Assembly: GCA_964030785.1 (NCBI GenBank)
Contig: OZ034967.1
Coordinates: 63,662,113-63,726,112, forward strand
From: Siderastrea siderea
Lineage: Eukaryota; Cnidaria; Anthozoa; Scleractinia; Rhizangiidae
Reading direction: 5' to 3'
Length of the DNA stretch: 64,000 nucleotides
The position numbers and the translations under genes were made by a program. Positions 24,901-31,886 of this stretch are shown one piece after another. Numbering within the stretch: the stretch's first letter is position 1; each line of letters begins with the position of its first letter. Below the pieces are notes generated by a model. That model ran no database searches, had not been told where the DNA came from, and was given only the letters and a program-made list of their open reading frames with translations.

Positions 24901-27097
24901 TCTAGCAAGACAATTTATAATCATTTTCCAAGTTGTCACAGATGAAGAAAAGAACTCACTGAAAAGCAGTTGGAGGTCTAGGCTGGAACACTTCTCTTTT
25001 TTCTGGTCTCCCTTCTAGAAAAACATTCTTTGAACAAGAACTCCAATGGACTACTACTAACTACCTGGTTGGCGCTTTTGTTCGAAGAACGACCAGCGAA
25101 AAATGCGGTAACACTAGGATTTGAAGATAATTTTTGATTGCGATAATCGATACAGGAATATTCACCTCAATATAAAGTGTGTCGGCAAGTATGTTCAGTT
25201 GTTGAACGAGTTTAATAGTTTTTCTCACAGCGTTAAAGTTGAAACGTTTCTGCGTCTCTAATCGCTCCTTTAAGTACCTTACATGAATGACTCGACCAAG
25301 AGCTTGGTAGTGACCTGAAAAAAATGAGGCATAGTCCATCGTTTACAATGTGTCTACCTTCGAGACAGAATAAGTAAGCCTGTGGAGTAAGCCTGCTTTC
25401 CTTTTGATCAAATTTTATTTCTTGTATTTACAGGTGATTTCTCTGTCATGTGTAGACCCGGTTTTTTCAAGCATGATTCGCCGGCTATGATAAGCTCGCC
25501 GTTATTCATTATGCAGATCTTCCGGGTCTTTATAATCGTTTATATCTCAGGATGTTAGTATTTCCTCCTTATACGCAAATGTTTCTTCTTTTTTTTCGTG
25601 AACATGGGCAAACACCACGATCAAATTATGAGATGATTCGCCTGTCATGATCCGCCCATGGTCACAAGACAGTTCTGGAAATTTGCGAATCAAAACTTCC
25701 TGAGATATAAGGATTAATCAAAAAGTAGAAAATCTTCTTATTACTGTCCAACACTTTGTGATTATGTAAAATTCCAGACGGGCGAATCCGAGATATCGGG
25801 AGAAAATGTTTGAAATACCCAAAAGTATATATAGCAGTGAAATCGGCTGTAAATTTGCTCAAACAAACATTCTTTTACTAGATAGGGAATTGCTCCAAGC
25901 TGGTGTTAAAACTTGTTTGAAAAAAGTAAACGAGACTGGAAGCGACCATGTTACTTGGCTTATTTTACAAAAAAATGTGTTAAACTAATACAAAGGAGAT
26001 CTAGAAAGCGGGAACTGTTTCGCGAGATTGCCCAAACGGTCTTGGGATTTACATAACCGCTCAGGAAGGTTTAAATGTGTTTCCTGTTCCAGAAAGGACG
26101 GACAGGAAGTGGGTATTGTACATGTAGAGAGAGTTGGTAGTCAACGAAAAGTGACGTACCACCACAAATAATAATAACAAAAAAATATCGTACAACCGGA
26201 GGCTGCGTAGTTGGTTTGTACGCTTCAATAGTGAAAGCGTAGAACTTACCTGTGCCTGCTGTAATTTCCACGATCGATGGTGTTTGGAGCCAGGTTGGTG
26301 AAGGAATGTTGTAACTTGGCACGCTCCCACGGGTTTTCCATTCACCAAAAGCGCATTGACCTTGCACCTTGACTTTGCTGACAGTGAGGACTAAAAAACA
26401 AACGTACCTCATACTCTTATTGATGTATTTTGTTTTAAAATAAATGTGTATTAACATAAAATAGATCGTAAATAAAAACAAGCTAAGAAAGAAATCGCAT
26501 TCAGAAATCAGAGACCGAACTTTCCACAATTAGAATGAAAGCCTCCCACAACTAACTGCAGCTAGATACCAGCAACAAAGGGCTACTTATACAGGAAAGT
26601 ACTAATTTTAGCATGGTGCACTCCTTTTAATCAGAGAAAGATCTTTCAGAAGTGTAGATGACGAGGAAATAAGCTTGTATTTCAAATGATTGTACAATTC
26701 AAGATTAAGTTAAACGATTTTAACGTTTTTTAGAAACATTAAAAGCATTAGGAGGTGTTACCTAAATTTCATAAAAAAATGGCAACATAACAGAAAAGGA
26801 AATTGCAGACTGGAAATTTCTCGAAATAAGCGAACGTCTTACGACCAGAAAAAGGACGGGAAAACACACACGGTCACATCGGTTCTCCCGATGTGTCATC
26901 CCTTTATTTTCCATGGCACAATAACTCGGATGACATGTAAAAACATGTGAAAATAAATTTTACTCATTATTTCTATTTTATGAACCAAGTTAATCCATAC
27001 GTTGCTCATCACTTGCGCCGTCATTGGCATTTTGGGCTTGGAGCGGCAAAAATAACGTGAACAGTAGCAACAAAACACCGGCGTTCTGGAAAGGCAT
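1..27097 (-). CDS. Copy A: secreted glycine-rich/collagen-like protein gene, 14 exons, 3' end beyond the window
   Basis: Split gene; the exons are listed separately. Joining 14 exons at GT/AG sites keeps one open frame of 690 codons from the ATG at 27097 to the left edge. Domains in order: a signal peptide (about residues 1-21, hydrophobic core LLLLFTLFLPL); an N-terminal region rich in beta-type residues with few cysteines; a Gly-X-X stretch coded by at least five exons, mostly joined in phase 1 as is usual for collagen-like exons; then an alpha-helical, charged region that continues out of the window. By analogy with copy B the full product would be near 1,090 residues. The signal peptide and Gly repeats suggest a secreted or matrix protein, but I do not recognise a named family and give no symbol. 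Introns 4 and 8 are greatly enlarged by nested mobile elements. The strongest alternative is that minor exons were missed. The frame continuity through 13 junctions makes the overall model likely. Confidence 0.75.
566..913 (-). CDS. Copy A exon 13
   Basis: 348 bases, phase 0 both sides, acceptor TTTCTTTCCGTAG, donor GTACC. It codes 116 residues starting AIQTQEQKMTSILRN with two mildly hydrophobic helices (VLQGLVGFGSA, AFIDAALGIAA). Copy B differs by two residues, which supports selection on the protein. Confidence 0.85.
1298..1405 (-). CDS. Copy A exon 12
   Basis: 108 bases, phase 0 both sides, acceptor TTTATTGCAG, donor GTAAAATG. It codes MASKMSAVSTSQVQAQKGRL and a basic tail. The Met at its start follows an AG acceptor directly and is read here as internal. 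It could instead be the start of a shorter transcript. Copy B is the same in coding sequence. Confidence 0.75.
1406..3111. other. Copy A intron between exons 11 and 12
   Basis: Holds an (AT)n run (about 1632-1677), an (ATT)n run (about 1709-1750) and a Penelope-like 3' fragment. Nothing else recognised. Confidence 0.7.
1775..2200 (+). mobile_element. Penelope-like element, 3' GIY-YIG fragment (decayed)
   Basis: The plus strand codes KFYIGETGKSMPEKIKEH, the GIY-YIG-type endonuclease start seen in Penelope-like elements. After a frame change it continues with EVKFIN, HTRRIMKASQLTHHHNNIN and IEIYEA. It is followed by a CTGATGA at about 2183, where such elements often have a hammerhead core, but no GAAAC follows. 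It is disrupted by stops and frame shifts. The same fragment is in copy B, so it predates the duplication. Confidence 0.7.
3112..3305 (-). CDS. Copy A exon 11
   Basis: 194 bases, phase 1 to phase 0, acceptor TTTCTCTCAG, donor GTCAGTAAG. It codes a helical segment that includes RMRWQALESIVQEVKGAAQS. The matching exon in copy B (59822-60015) differs by three residues. Confidence 0.8.
3306..4227. other. Copy A intron between exons 10 and 11
   Basis: AT-rich intron. The left part (to 3599) matches copy B; the rest has no recognised feature. Confidence 0.6.
4228..4455 (-). CDS. Copy A exon 10
   Basis: 228 bases, phase 1 to phase 1, acceptor TTTTTTTCAG, donor GTTTGG. It codes a helical segment (for example SFPVELIVIMKRQVEDLLLG, then a Lys/Glu-rich part). 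It marks the change from the Gly-rich region to the helical C-terminal half. Confidence 0.65.
4754..5036. mobile_element. Fold-back MITE, about 280 bp
   Basis: The arms 4754-4875 and 4922-5036 are imperfect inverted repeats. For example GTTTTGTGAATGAGTTGAGA on the left matches the complement of a segment near 4975-4995. It has the structure of a non-autonomous DNA element. Target duplication not resolved. It lies in intron 9 of copy A, next to an A-rich tract (5049-5096). Confidence 0.6.
5421..5570 (-). CDS. Copy A exon 9: Gly-rich with two Cys
   Basis: 150 bases, phase 1 to phase 1. It begins GGNGGTGGRGRYCKIKRGSG and continues through YCRSNGAGRRAGGGPRG. The acceptor is TTACAG and the donor GTAAAG. 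The Gly-X-X pattern ends here. The cysteines sit in matching RYCK and DYCR contexts and could crosslink chains. Confidence 0.65.
5620..5770. repeat. (GAAT)n microsatellite
   Basis: Near-perfect tetranucleotide repeat with GAGT and AAAT variants, just beyond the acceptor of exon 9. The long open frames across it are an artefact of the repeat. Confidence 0.95.
5842..7575. other. Intron 8 of copy A, left part
   Basis: AT-rich sequence. Apart from the possible acidic exon at 6157-6279 nothing is recognised. Other open frames are short and lack splice or codon support. Confidence 0.5.
6157..6279 (+). CDS. Possible first coding exon of a plus-strand gene or element
   Basis: The ATG at 6157 opens 41 acidic residues (MPTVDCETSEEYFYYSEQSL, then Ser/Glu-rich) and ends at a GTAAGA donor. 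The composition resembles acidic N termini of transposase-derived cnidarian proteins, but no partner exon was found. If real, it is nested in intron 8 of copy A in the opposite direction. Confidence 0.3.
7575..7885 (-). pseudogene. THAP-type zinc-finger domain with an in-frame stop
   Basis: The minus strand reads KGITCVVQCFNNKSN, GISLH, stop, then MEKWIMFVLTHSANFN and VDCSDHFTDECFGRG. This is the THAP pattern: C-x3-C, a conserved Trp, then C-x2-H within CSDHF. An in-frame TAA sits where the Phe/Pro of the HRFP motif is normally found. The domain is otherwise collinear and ends near a GTACC donor-like site. THAP domains in cnidarians are often parts of P-element-like transposases. No transposase core was found nearby. 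Confidence 0.7.
8373..9598. mobile_element. Non-autonomous TIR DNA element, about 1.2 kb
   Basis: The left end AGGGACCGGTCAATAAGTAT and the complement of the right end ATTAGGGACTGGTCAGTAAG are inverted repeats, each followed by a GGGGTGGG-type G-rich subterminal stretch. Flanks carry GGAATA on both sides (8367-8372 and 9599-9604), a likely target duplication. An internal G/C palindromic block lies at 8770-8800. No coding capacity. It seems to have landed in or beside an older LINE remnant. Confidence 0.65.
9610..10110 (-). mobile_element. LINE remnant (linker before reverse transcriptase)
   Basis: The minus strand reads KYKAYRNKFNYLIQIAKK, a run typical of the linker between endonuclease and RT in non-LTR elements, and further on RLTKRLITKMEGKSSYGIDK, like the first RT block. 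Frames shift several times. It is heavily decayed. Confidence 0.45.
10261..10380 (-). CDS. Copy A exon 8: Gly-rich with Cys
   Basis: 120 bases, phase 1 to phase 1, acceptor TTTTCCCAG, donor GTAAGAG. It starts GKGGNAGR, passes through a basic stretch with one Cys, and ends GGSGAPPAKNGQGGRG. An internal GTAAGT could act as an early donor and give a shorter isoform, but it would leave the frame in phase 0. Confidence 0.6.
10600..10680 (+). repeat. tRNA-like fragment
   Basis: Contains CACCGGTATCGCGAGGGTCA followed by TGGGTTTAAACTC. This matches the anticodon arm and T arm of the tRNA-like repeats at 12.1-12.8 kb. Confidence 0.35.
10903..11215 (+). mobile_element. tRNA-derived SINE
   Basis: The head (10909-10982) has A-box-like GTGGTGTAGTGGTTAGCGCG and B-box-like GGTGGTTCGACGCCC. 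It is followed by a long unrelated body with AATGGGTACCGGCGACAT and TGCGATGGACTAGCATCCCG. This head-plus-body layout is that of a tRNA-derived SINE, and the body motifs are common in coral-like genomes. Confidence 0.7.
11216..12010. other. Intronic sequence between repeats
   Basis: No gene recognised. A local TGTACA/TTGTCATTGTAC repeat lies near 11880-11940. Confidence 0.5.
12100..12172 (-). tRNA. tRNA-Thr-like repeat unit (anticodon CGT)
   Basis: 73 bases with a perfect acceptor stem GGCTTGA/TCAAGCC, a D arm (GCTCAGTTGGTTAGAGC), the loop CCCGTAT and a T arm. The last anticodon-stem pair and one T-stem pair are mismatched. It is embedded in a roughly 245 bp repeat unit and followed by CCTGAATTTTTTCAGG, a hairpin with a T run that could end RNA polymerase III transcription. 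More likely a SINE-type repeat than a working tRNA gene. Confidence 0.5.
12348..12420 (-). tRNA. tRNA-Thr-like repeat unit (anticodon GGT)
   Basis: Same cloverleaf and flanks as the unit at 12100, in tandem with it. The loop CCGGTAT reads GGT. The T stem pairs better here than in the first unit. Confidence 0.5.
12694..12766 (+). tRNA. tRNA-Thr-like repeat unit (anticodon GGT), inverted
   Basis: Opposite orientation to the other two, with the same flanks (CAATTGACCAGCTTCCAG before, the hairpin after). Loop CTGGTAT. Intact acceptor stem and B box. Confidence 0.5.
13187..14430. mobile_element. TIR element, about 1.2 kb, with GGCGAG-type subrepeats
   Basis: The left arm (about 13200-13325) and right arm (about 14275-14410) are inverted copies made of short repeats such as GTGGCGAGTTGG and GGCGAGATGACC. 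The middle has a minus-strand open frame (13857-14039) with a weak FLYWCH-like run (EGTIRGKT). Probably a non-autonomous or degraded DNA transposon in intron 7. Confidence 0.55.
14486..14533 (-). CDS. Copy A exon 7: short Gly-X-X exon
   Basis: 48 bases, phase 1 to phase 1, coding GERGGKGGKGGNAGKP. Length and phase match a typical collagen-like cassette exon. It is too short to show as a free-standing ORF. Confidence 0.55.
15212..15319 (-). CDS. Copy A exon 6: Gly-X-X region
   Basis: Entered in phase 1 after a long T-rich CAG acceptor. The segment runs into SSNGGNGHKGQDGGRGAVGR. A GTGATA donor at 15210-15211 leaves the frame in phase 1, which is needed for exon 7. A stronger-looking GTAAGA donor eight bases further downstream would give phase 0 and break the frame, so the exact donor is uncertain. 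Confidence 0.55.
15551..15902. mobile_element. MITE with CAGAG target duplication
   Basis: The ends GGCGCTTTCTATTCGA and the complement of TTGAATGGAAAGCGCT form terminal inverted repeats. CAGAG flanks both sides (15546-15550 and 15903-15907). The interior is rich in TTTTCCGG motifs. No coding. Confidence 0.7.
16217..16391 (-). CDS. Copy A exon 5: end of N-terminal domain, first Gly-X-X triplets
   Basis: 175 bases, phase 0 to phase 1. It starts with a beta-strand-like run (GVVVLYGIKNVKIYAREI) and ends in Gly triplets (NGEDGKHGVAGPN). The acceptor is CTATGCAG and the donor GTGGGT. This exon joins the N-terminal region to the collagen-like part. Confidence 0.7.
16392..17280. other. Intron 4 of copy A, left edge
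   Basis: No gene recognised. An A-tract lies at about 16837-16850. Confidence 0.5.
17285..17720 (-). mobile_element. L1/Tx1-type LINE reverse-transcriptase fragment
   Basis: The minus strand reads AFDRVDRSFLMNVLKRFGFG (with a frame change just before), the conserved RT palm segment of L1/Tx1-type elements, and upstream LSANVFPRMLADLI. Several stops. 5' and 3' parts are missing. Confidence 0.6.
18848..19062. repeat. Two-unit tandem repeat, about 105-110 bp
   Basis: Units beginning near 18848 and 18958 share GATAAGAACCTCTTCCATTG-like and GAGAGGATTGTGACCT segments. Confidence 0.6.
19639..19893 (-). pseudogene. Gypsy integrase C-terminal fragment
   Basis: The stretch GEVTQVLGPDTYEVERPHGG and YRRNHVYMR resembles the C-terminal domain after the integrase core. 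It is separated from the core by a Penelope-like insertion. Confidence 0.5.
19836..20340 (+). mobile_element. Penelope-like element 3' end inserted in the Gypsy element
   Basis: The plus strand reads SSAIADQVTSTGHNMKWDHL and EILARGRSDTHCKIKETLLI, then after one in-frame TAA, NVSSEKLYLF and a stop. This is the end of a Penelope-like GIY-YIG endonuclease region. The tail holds a hammerhead-like core (20190-20218). Confidence 0.65.
20190..20218 (+). ncRNA. Hammerhead-ribozyme-like core in Penelope tail
   Basis: CTGAGGA (20190-20196), then GTATGTT-GG-AACATAC able to form a 5-7 bp stem II, then GAAAC (20214-20218). This fits the CUGANGA / stem II / GAAA core. Penelope-like elements are known to carry hammerhead motifs. 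I cannot find a convincing stem III and cleavage triplet, so activity is doubtful. Confidence 0.4.
20581..21110 (-). pseudogene. Gypsy integrase fragment
   Basis: Contains the HTAHLGRES zinc-binding start, VDYDSNFIEID of the catalytic core, and SSPMHQRAKSKVESAVK. The second catalytic Asp region reads CPRFASQEF, so the normal Asp-Asn-Gly motif has been lost. One early stop. Confidence 0.65.
21420..21600 (-). pseudogene. Gypsy RNase H C-terminal fragment
   Basis: Reads NDHKTLAAILCKPLSIAPKR and further on VDTLSRVHLD, typical of the end of the RNase H domain in Gypsy elements. Stop codons present. Confidence 0.55.
21751..22290 (-). pseudogene. Gypsy reverse-transcriptase fragments
   Basis: The palm start VFSILDVKEAYWHV is followed by a stop and SSKLTTMIAPF. 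After a gap and a fold-back, LKRCAERSIILNEDKQQTGL and IIFHGHRITRDSVKVDEAKV mark the thumb. The YxDD block is missing. Confidence 0.65.
22290..22756 (-). pseudogene. Gypsy gag fragment
   Basis: Begins MATLETGHFRLPPQLDVNLG, a typical start of a Gypsy-type capsid region, with FKRWKRREEVYLAASG after it. Frame shift near 22450. The frame then runs, with no protease between, directly into RT palm sequence. Confidence 0.6.
23487..23567 (-). CDS. Copy A exon 4
   Basis: 81 bases in phase 0, coding 27 residues beginning VIGGDSCIASDLVKLGG. The donor GTGAGT is strong; the acceptor (CATTGAAG) has a weak pyrimidine tract, so the 5' edge is the less certain one. The frame links exon 3 to exon 5 without a break. 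Confidence 0.55.
23568..25165. other. Copy A intron 3
   Basis: No gene assigned. A plus-strand open frame (24013-24387) has no recognisable domain. A run of G lies near 24462-24474. Confidence 0.45.
25166..25314 (-). CDS. Copy A exon 3
   Basis: 149 bases, entered in phase 1 after a TTTTTTTTCAG acceptor and left in phase 0 at GTGAAT. It codes a basic, helical segment that includes VRYLKERLETQKRFN and LVQQLNILADTLYIE. Confidence 0.65.
25440..25800. repeat. Inverted/direct repeat cluster, MITE-like
   Basis: TTATATCTCAGGATGTTAGTATTTCC near 25543 is complemented near 25680-25715. ATGATTCGCC occurs in direct orientation at about 25480 and 25635. Probably a rearranged MITE in intron 2. Confidence 0.4.
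26250..26390 (-). CDS. Copy A exon 2
   Basis: 141 bases, phase 1 to phase 1, between a TTTTTTAG acceptor and a GTAAGT donor. It codes a Trp-, Pro- and Ser-containing segment (for example SVPSYNIPSPTWLQT) directly after the signal peptide. There is one cysteine. No family recognised. Confidence 0.65.
27001..27097 (-). CDS. Copy A exon 1: start codon and signal peptide
   Basis: The ATG at 27097 opens a 32-residue segment with a hydrophobic core and a likely cleavage site after LPLQA. The exon ends in phase 1 at a GTATG donor (26999-27000). A pyrimidine-rich AG acceptor lies six bases upstream of the ATG, so the 5' UTR may itself be spliced. An interspersed repeat (27278-27994) begins only about 180 bases upstream. 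Confidence 0.7.
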
Positions 27098-27277
27098 TTT
27101 GCCTGGAAAACAAATAAGCAAATTAACACCCACTGGGGATAAGTGCAAAGTAAAAAAAGAAATGTGACAATAGTTGAGAGCTGCATAGTTTAATTAATTA
27201 ATCCCTTTTCCGGAAGAACCACACGTGGAGACTCTTCAGTATCGAATCTATTTCCATTACATCGACACATAATGAGG

Positions 27278-27994
27278 TTTATTATTCAACAAATTGTCAC
27301 TATGCCCATATATGGTAAGGAAGCCCTCAATATCTGTCATCCGTACATGACAGATATCCTGCGATATACGTAAATGACCATATTTGGAAGTGCACTGCAG
27401 ATTTTCTTTCATTCCTTGTCTGGCTGCCGTTTTGAAAAGCGAGGCAGTTTTAGCAGTGCTCTCCAGAAATTTTAACCTCTCCCTGGAAGAAACTTTCCAC
27501 GATTAAATGCTCTCAAAAAGTCAACAAGTATTTGCTTCAGCTCACAGAGATATCCAACCAAGAAAATGCTGTTGCGAACGAAGCAGCACACTTGCTCACG
27601 GAAAAGTTGTAAAGCCGGTTGAAAAGATTTTAATTCCCAGGAAGAGGACTTATTCTCGGTAAGGTAGCAATATTTTTTTTTACTTTGTCTTTTCATTTCC
27701 AAACATGAGTTTGTAAATAAGACTTTTTAAGTGAACGGTAGTAAACTTCGCTTTCTTGAAGTCCTGTTTTGATTTTTGTTAAGCTTATGTGTTGCTAGCT
27801 TTTAGCGTTTTCATCATAGAACCATAGTTTTCTCGTTCTGAAAATGGTAGTCGACGAGAATTTGTTGAATAATAAAACAATTATCCTGCTCAATCCTGCA
27901 GAATATCCCCTGATTTAGCCAACTCGGCCTACGGCCTCGTCGGCTAAGTATCAGGTGATATTCCGCGCAATTTCGCAGGATCAGAATTGTTAAT
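27278..27994. repeat. Interspersed repeat, copy 1
   Basis: Homologous in direct orientation to 46809-47564. TTTATTATTCAACAAATT at the left is complemented by AATTTGTTGAATAATAAA near 27859. The last part folds back on itself around GGCCTACGGCC (arms AACAATTATCCTGC... and its complement). Likely a non-autonomous DNA element. It lies just upstream of the copy A start codon. Confidence 0.75.
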
Positions 27995-30900
27995 TATTGG
28001 TTTATTTACCTCTTTGATTCATAGCTTTCATCAGATGCAATATGGCTTCAAATCGCTTTAAACCACTGACTCTTTCATTTTTTCCCTGTTGGTAAATTCC
28101 CTTTTTCTGCAGCGCTACCCTTTGAAACCAATAGCAGTATAAAACATGCCTGACCCGTAAACCACCTGGTAAAGCGTATAAATGTCATTCAAGGTAGCCC
28201 CCTACTCTACTGGATGAAGGAATTATCGTGTTGAAATTTTGAACCGAGAGAGGTTTGACATGTTAGTGAAAAATTACAAATGAGAAAAGAAGACTTATTT
28301 TATTATTATATTGGAAAGGTTTTCTGTGTACTTTACCCAAGACATTTGTCACGTATTGATACATAACGGGCGTCGGTGTTTATTTATGTTTGACAGATTT
28401 CTCATACATTGTAACGCTTAACGCAACATAATTACTTCCACAAAACGTAAGACACGAAATGAAATTTTGGGGCGCAGAGTGAAAACTAGAAGCAAACGAT
28501 TTTTTACGAGAAAAGAAAGAAAGAAAGAAACAAACAAACAAAAATAAATCTAAATTACTGCTTCTTACTGTTCTTTTTTTTCGATGAAATTGTTAATAAT
28601 GAGCTTGATTCTGTTGTTTTTCTTCTGTGGATTTAAAAGGCATGAATTTTACTGTTACGATTTCCAATTTGATGAAGAATAAATGCGGTAGCGAATTTTG
28701 TTGTTTAATATTTAATGTTTACTAAGACTCTCGACCCGACAAAAAAAGCAACTGAAGAATAGCCGTTTAGGATATTTTCTTTATCAAAACAAAAAACAAA
28801 CAACAACAACAATAACAACAACAACGAAAGAAAAAACAAACAAACAGACAAAACACATGGATTAAATAAGAATTTTAGAGCGCTATGGATATTTATATAA
28901 GGACAACAACATGTACTGAAATATTTAATGATAGTTTCTCTAAAGAAATCAAAATCAACAACAAGGGCGAGACCATAAACAGTTTTAGCTCGTCTTAATT
29001 AGCCATATCTACAATGACCTGAGGCTGTTTTGTGTTTATACATATCCCCGAAAGACAAATATAAATAATCTATTATTATTCTATGAAAAATGACAGTTAC
29101 CATTGTAACAGTAAAATCGTCTGAGCGACGGTTTTTATGTTGAATCTTGTAGTAGGGCAAGACATCCACCTATTGAGGTGCCAATTGCTGAAATTTTTTT
29201 ACTACACAACTATTGAATATTCCAGGCAAATTTTTAAAATATAAAAAATATAAAACAGTTACCTTAAATGTGGCAAATCTTTGGAGCTCTTGTTAGTTAT
29301 CTAACTGAAGACAAAATCAACTAAATGCATCTCAGGTGATGTAATTATGGAGTAAGAACTGCGGGAGAAACTTAACGAGCGGATAGCTGGTAAAGGTTTG
29401 TGCAACAATTTTGACACCAGTTGAACGAACCGGGGGGTAAATGGGAGGTAAAGGTTGTATGAAAAGACCAAAAAATCTCATTACTTTCGTTTTCATATCG
29501 TTCTCGCCGAAACCTACAAATACTTACCTCTGATATATAAGACTTTTTCCTTTTTTCCGCGACTTTCTGGAGCAGTTTTCCGTAAGTATTAGGTCTTATT
29601 TTGTTTCATTTCTGGTGTAGGAATTAAGAGACAAAGTATTCTAGAAAAAAATTCTCATTTTGTCCAGAAAAACCTGGGAGTCATATTAAAATAGTGCTGG
29701 ATATATCGAACGTATGCTATTGTAAGGTTTAGAGTAACAAGAGAGAGGTTACCCTTTTGCCTCTATGGGAAGAGATATAGACCACAATGAACTATGCTTT
29801 CAGTGGAGCTATCCATTACACCGGGAGGCGCTGAAGTGTGACCAGGTTTGAATTAAGAGCGACTTTTTTCTTTCTGACCGGGTGAGGAGTGGCACATCCG
29901 TGGAAAATCAGGGTTCTTCATATTTTGTCTAAAGAAAACTTATGGTAAGCCACTTAACCCGGTATATTTATTTTGCTCAAATTATTCTTTAATTTAGTGA
30001 AAAATTTGAAAACCGTTACGGCCGTACATTGTCTCAAAATGCCTAAAATAAAAGCGATTTTCACGTCCACAAAACCCCTCGCCCGCAAAAGTGCGACGGA
30101 AAACTGACTTAGGACATAATTACCAGCAATTTGAGCCTAAAAGTAGGGTTATAGATGTAATCCTAAATTTCTCGTGATAGAGCAAAGACAGCCAACATTT
30201 TGATGTTTGAAAATCTCAATCCAGAGCTCTTTTTGAAAACATTAGTTCTATGTCAGGTATAATTAAGATTGACTCAAAAATTCAGTTGCAATATCTGGAA
30301 GTGCTGTTCTTACGGAGGATATAAAAATTAGTTTGGTACTTTTCATCGCTTGCAAGAAAGAGCGAGAGTCATTTTGGCAAAATCACAACGCTAACATGTC
30401 AACAACTTGCAACGATCATTTCAATGTCCTGGATAAATAATGCCCAAACTCGAACACAAACTTCACAAGTTACCTCAAACTGGCCCAGAAACTCCGCAAG
30501 AAACCGTATGATAAGCTTACCTTTCACAAATAGTGGTTGACGATTGATTTATAGCCTATTTTCCTATCAAATTGGTTCTTCAACTCCAAAGGTCAACAAG
30601 GTGTGAAATCGCCTAGGTCACGAACATCGCATCTCTTGCCACTTCATGCCTCATTTCAGCTTCGATACTGCTCTAATGTACAACAAATATATATTTGTGA
30701 ATGTCCCTGCCATATTGACGGCCTTTCTTGTAGAAATTAAAATCAAACCTAGCTGGCAATCTGACGCAAAGATCGCGAACGGAGACTGTTTATGTTAATG
30801 ATGTCACGCAATCTTAAAGGTCAGCGGGCTACAAGGCATTCTTCCGAATGCCTCCCCCACTACCGTGTCTAAAGAAAGTGAGATTGTTGGCCAAATGACA

Positions 30901-31880
30901 CTATAAATGTTTCAGTATGTTAACAAATTTCTGAAACGAAGGACCGATAATGAAAAAAAGCCATTGGTAAAGGGAAGCGTGTAAGCCGAGGAGCAGGCTG
31001 TGGACTGACTGAAAGGGGACAACGACAGCTCTGTTCAGTGGTTTGAACGCACTGGCCCAGTTCCACGTCGAATACCAAGTTGTTATCGTTTACCTGTTAA
31101 ATCTTGTACAAAATTATTCAATGCTGTGGAACAGAGCAACAATTACTCTTTGTCCACAGATCAAGCCGTCTTTGTTCAGTTGTGAACTCGCTGTCAAATT
31201 AAAAATTGGCTGAACTCTTGTGACATCTGACAAATTCGGATTTCCTAACAATACTCTTAGGTGGTCGCTCGTCGAAGACAGAAAGCAAAAGAAAATGTCA
31301 AATTTTTGGCCTACAAAGTGGTTACAGTCGCTTGGAACCTTACAAGACAGTAACACAGCAAAAAGCCACGACAGGAGTTTCATCACCCCCCCCCCCCTTA
31401 CCCTTGCACCATGGTGGGGGATGATTTGCTTGTATTCCTCAACAGATCACAAAACAACAACAAGACACACACGCACTCTGTAACTTAAACAGATTTGTTT
31501 CCAGTTTCCGTTTGTTATCCGGAGTCGTACATTTATATCAGCCAGTGCAAATCATTTAGTTCTCTTTTACATTTGATTTTAAAAACACTGAATCTCAGCC
31601 TTGGTTGTGTTTATAGTAAGTTTTGAAAAATTGGTTAAATGAAAGAGGTTCCCAGAAAACAAACTGAGTGGTGGAGAGGTTTTTTGCTGACAAACTCCTG
31701 TCCAATCGCACTGCAGTTCTTTACACGGATTTCGTTTTCTACCAACCGAAAGTCTTTTAATCTTGGGCAGAGTGACGAACCTCGAAGAAACAATGAACAG
31801 ATCGGTTCTGTGGTTTGCAGTATCTTGGCAGTTTCAGAAAAGGTTTGTGTGCGCTGGTCTTGGCAAGATAATTTAACTGA
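27995..31880. other. Intergenic AT-rich sequence
   Basis: No gene recognised. AAAC/CAACAA-rich simple tracts at 28505-28545 and 28785-28855. A short open frame on the minus strand near 31386 begins MKLLSWLFAVLLS and reaches a GTAAGG donor; it could be an isolated signal-peptide exon but has no partner. Confidence 0.5.
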
Positions 31881-31886
31881 ACTTAA

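Noticed and set aside
31340..31386. Signal-peptide-like exon MKLLSWLFAVLLS with a GTAAGG donor
   Set aside because: Plausible as an isolated first exon, but no downstream exon could be matched, so it was not called as a gene.
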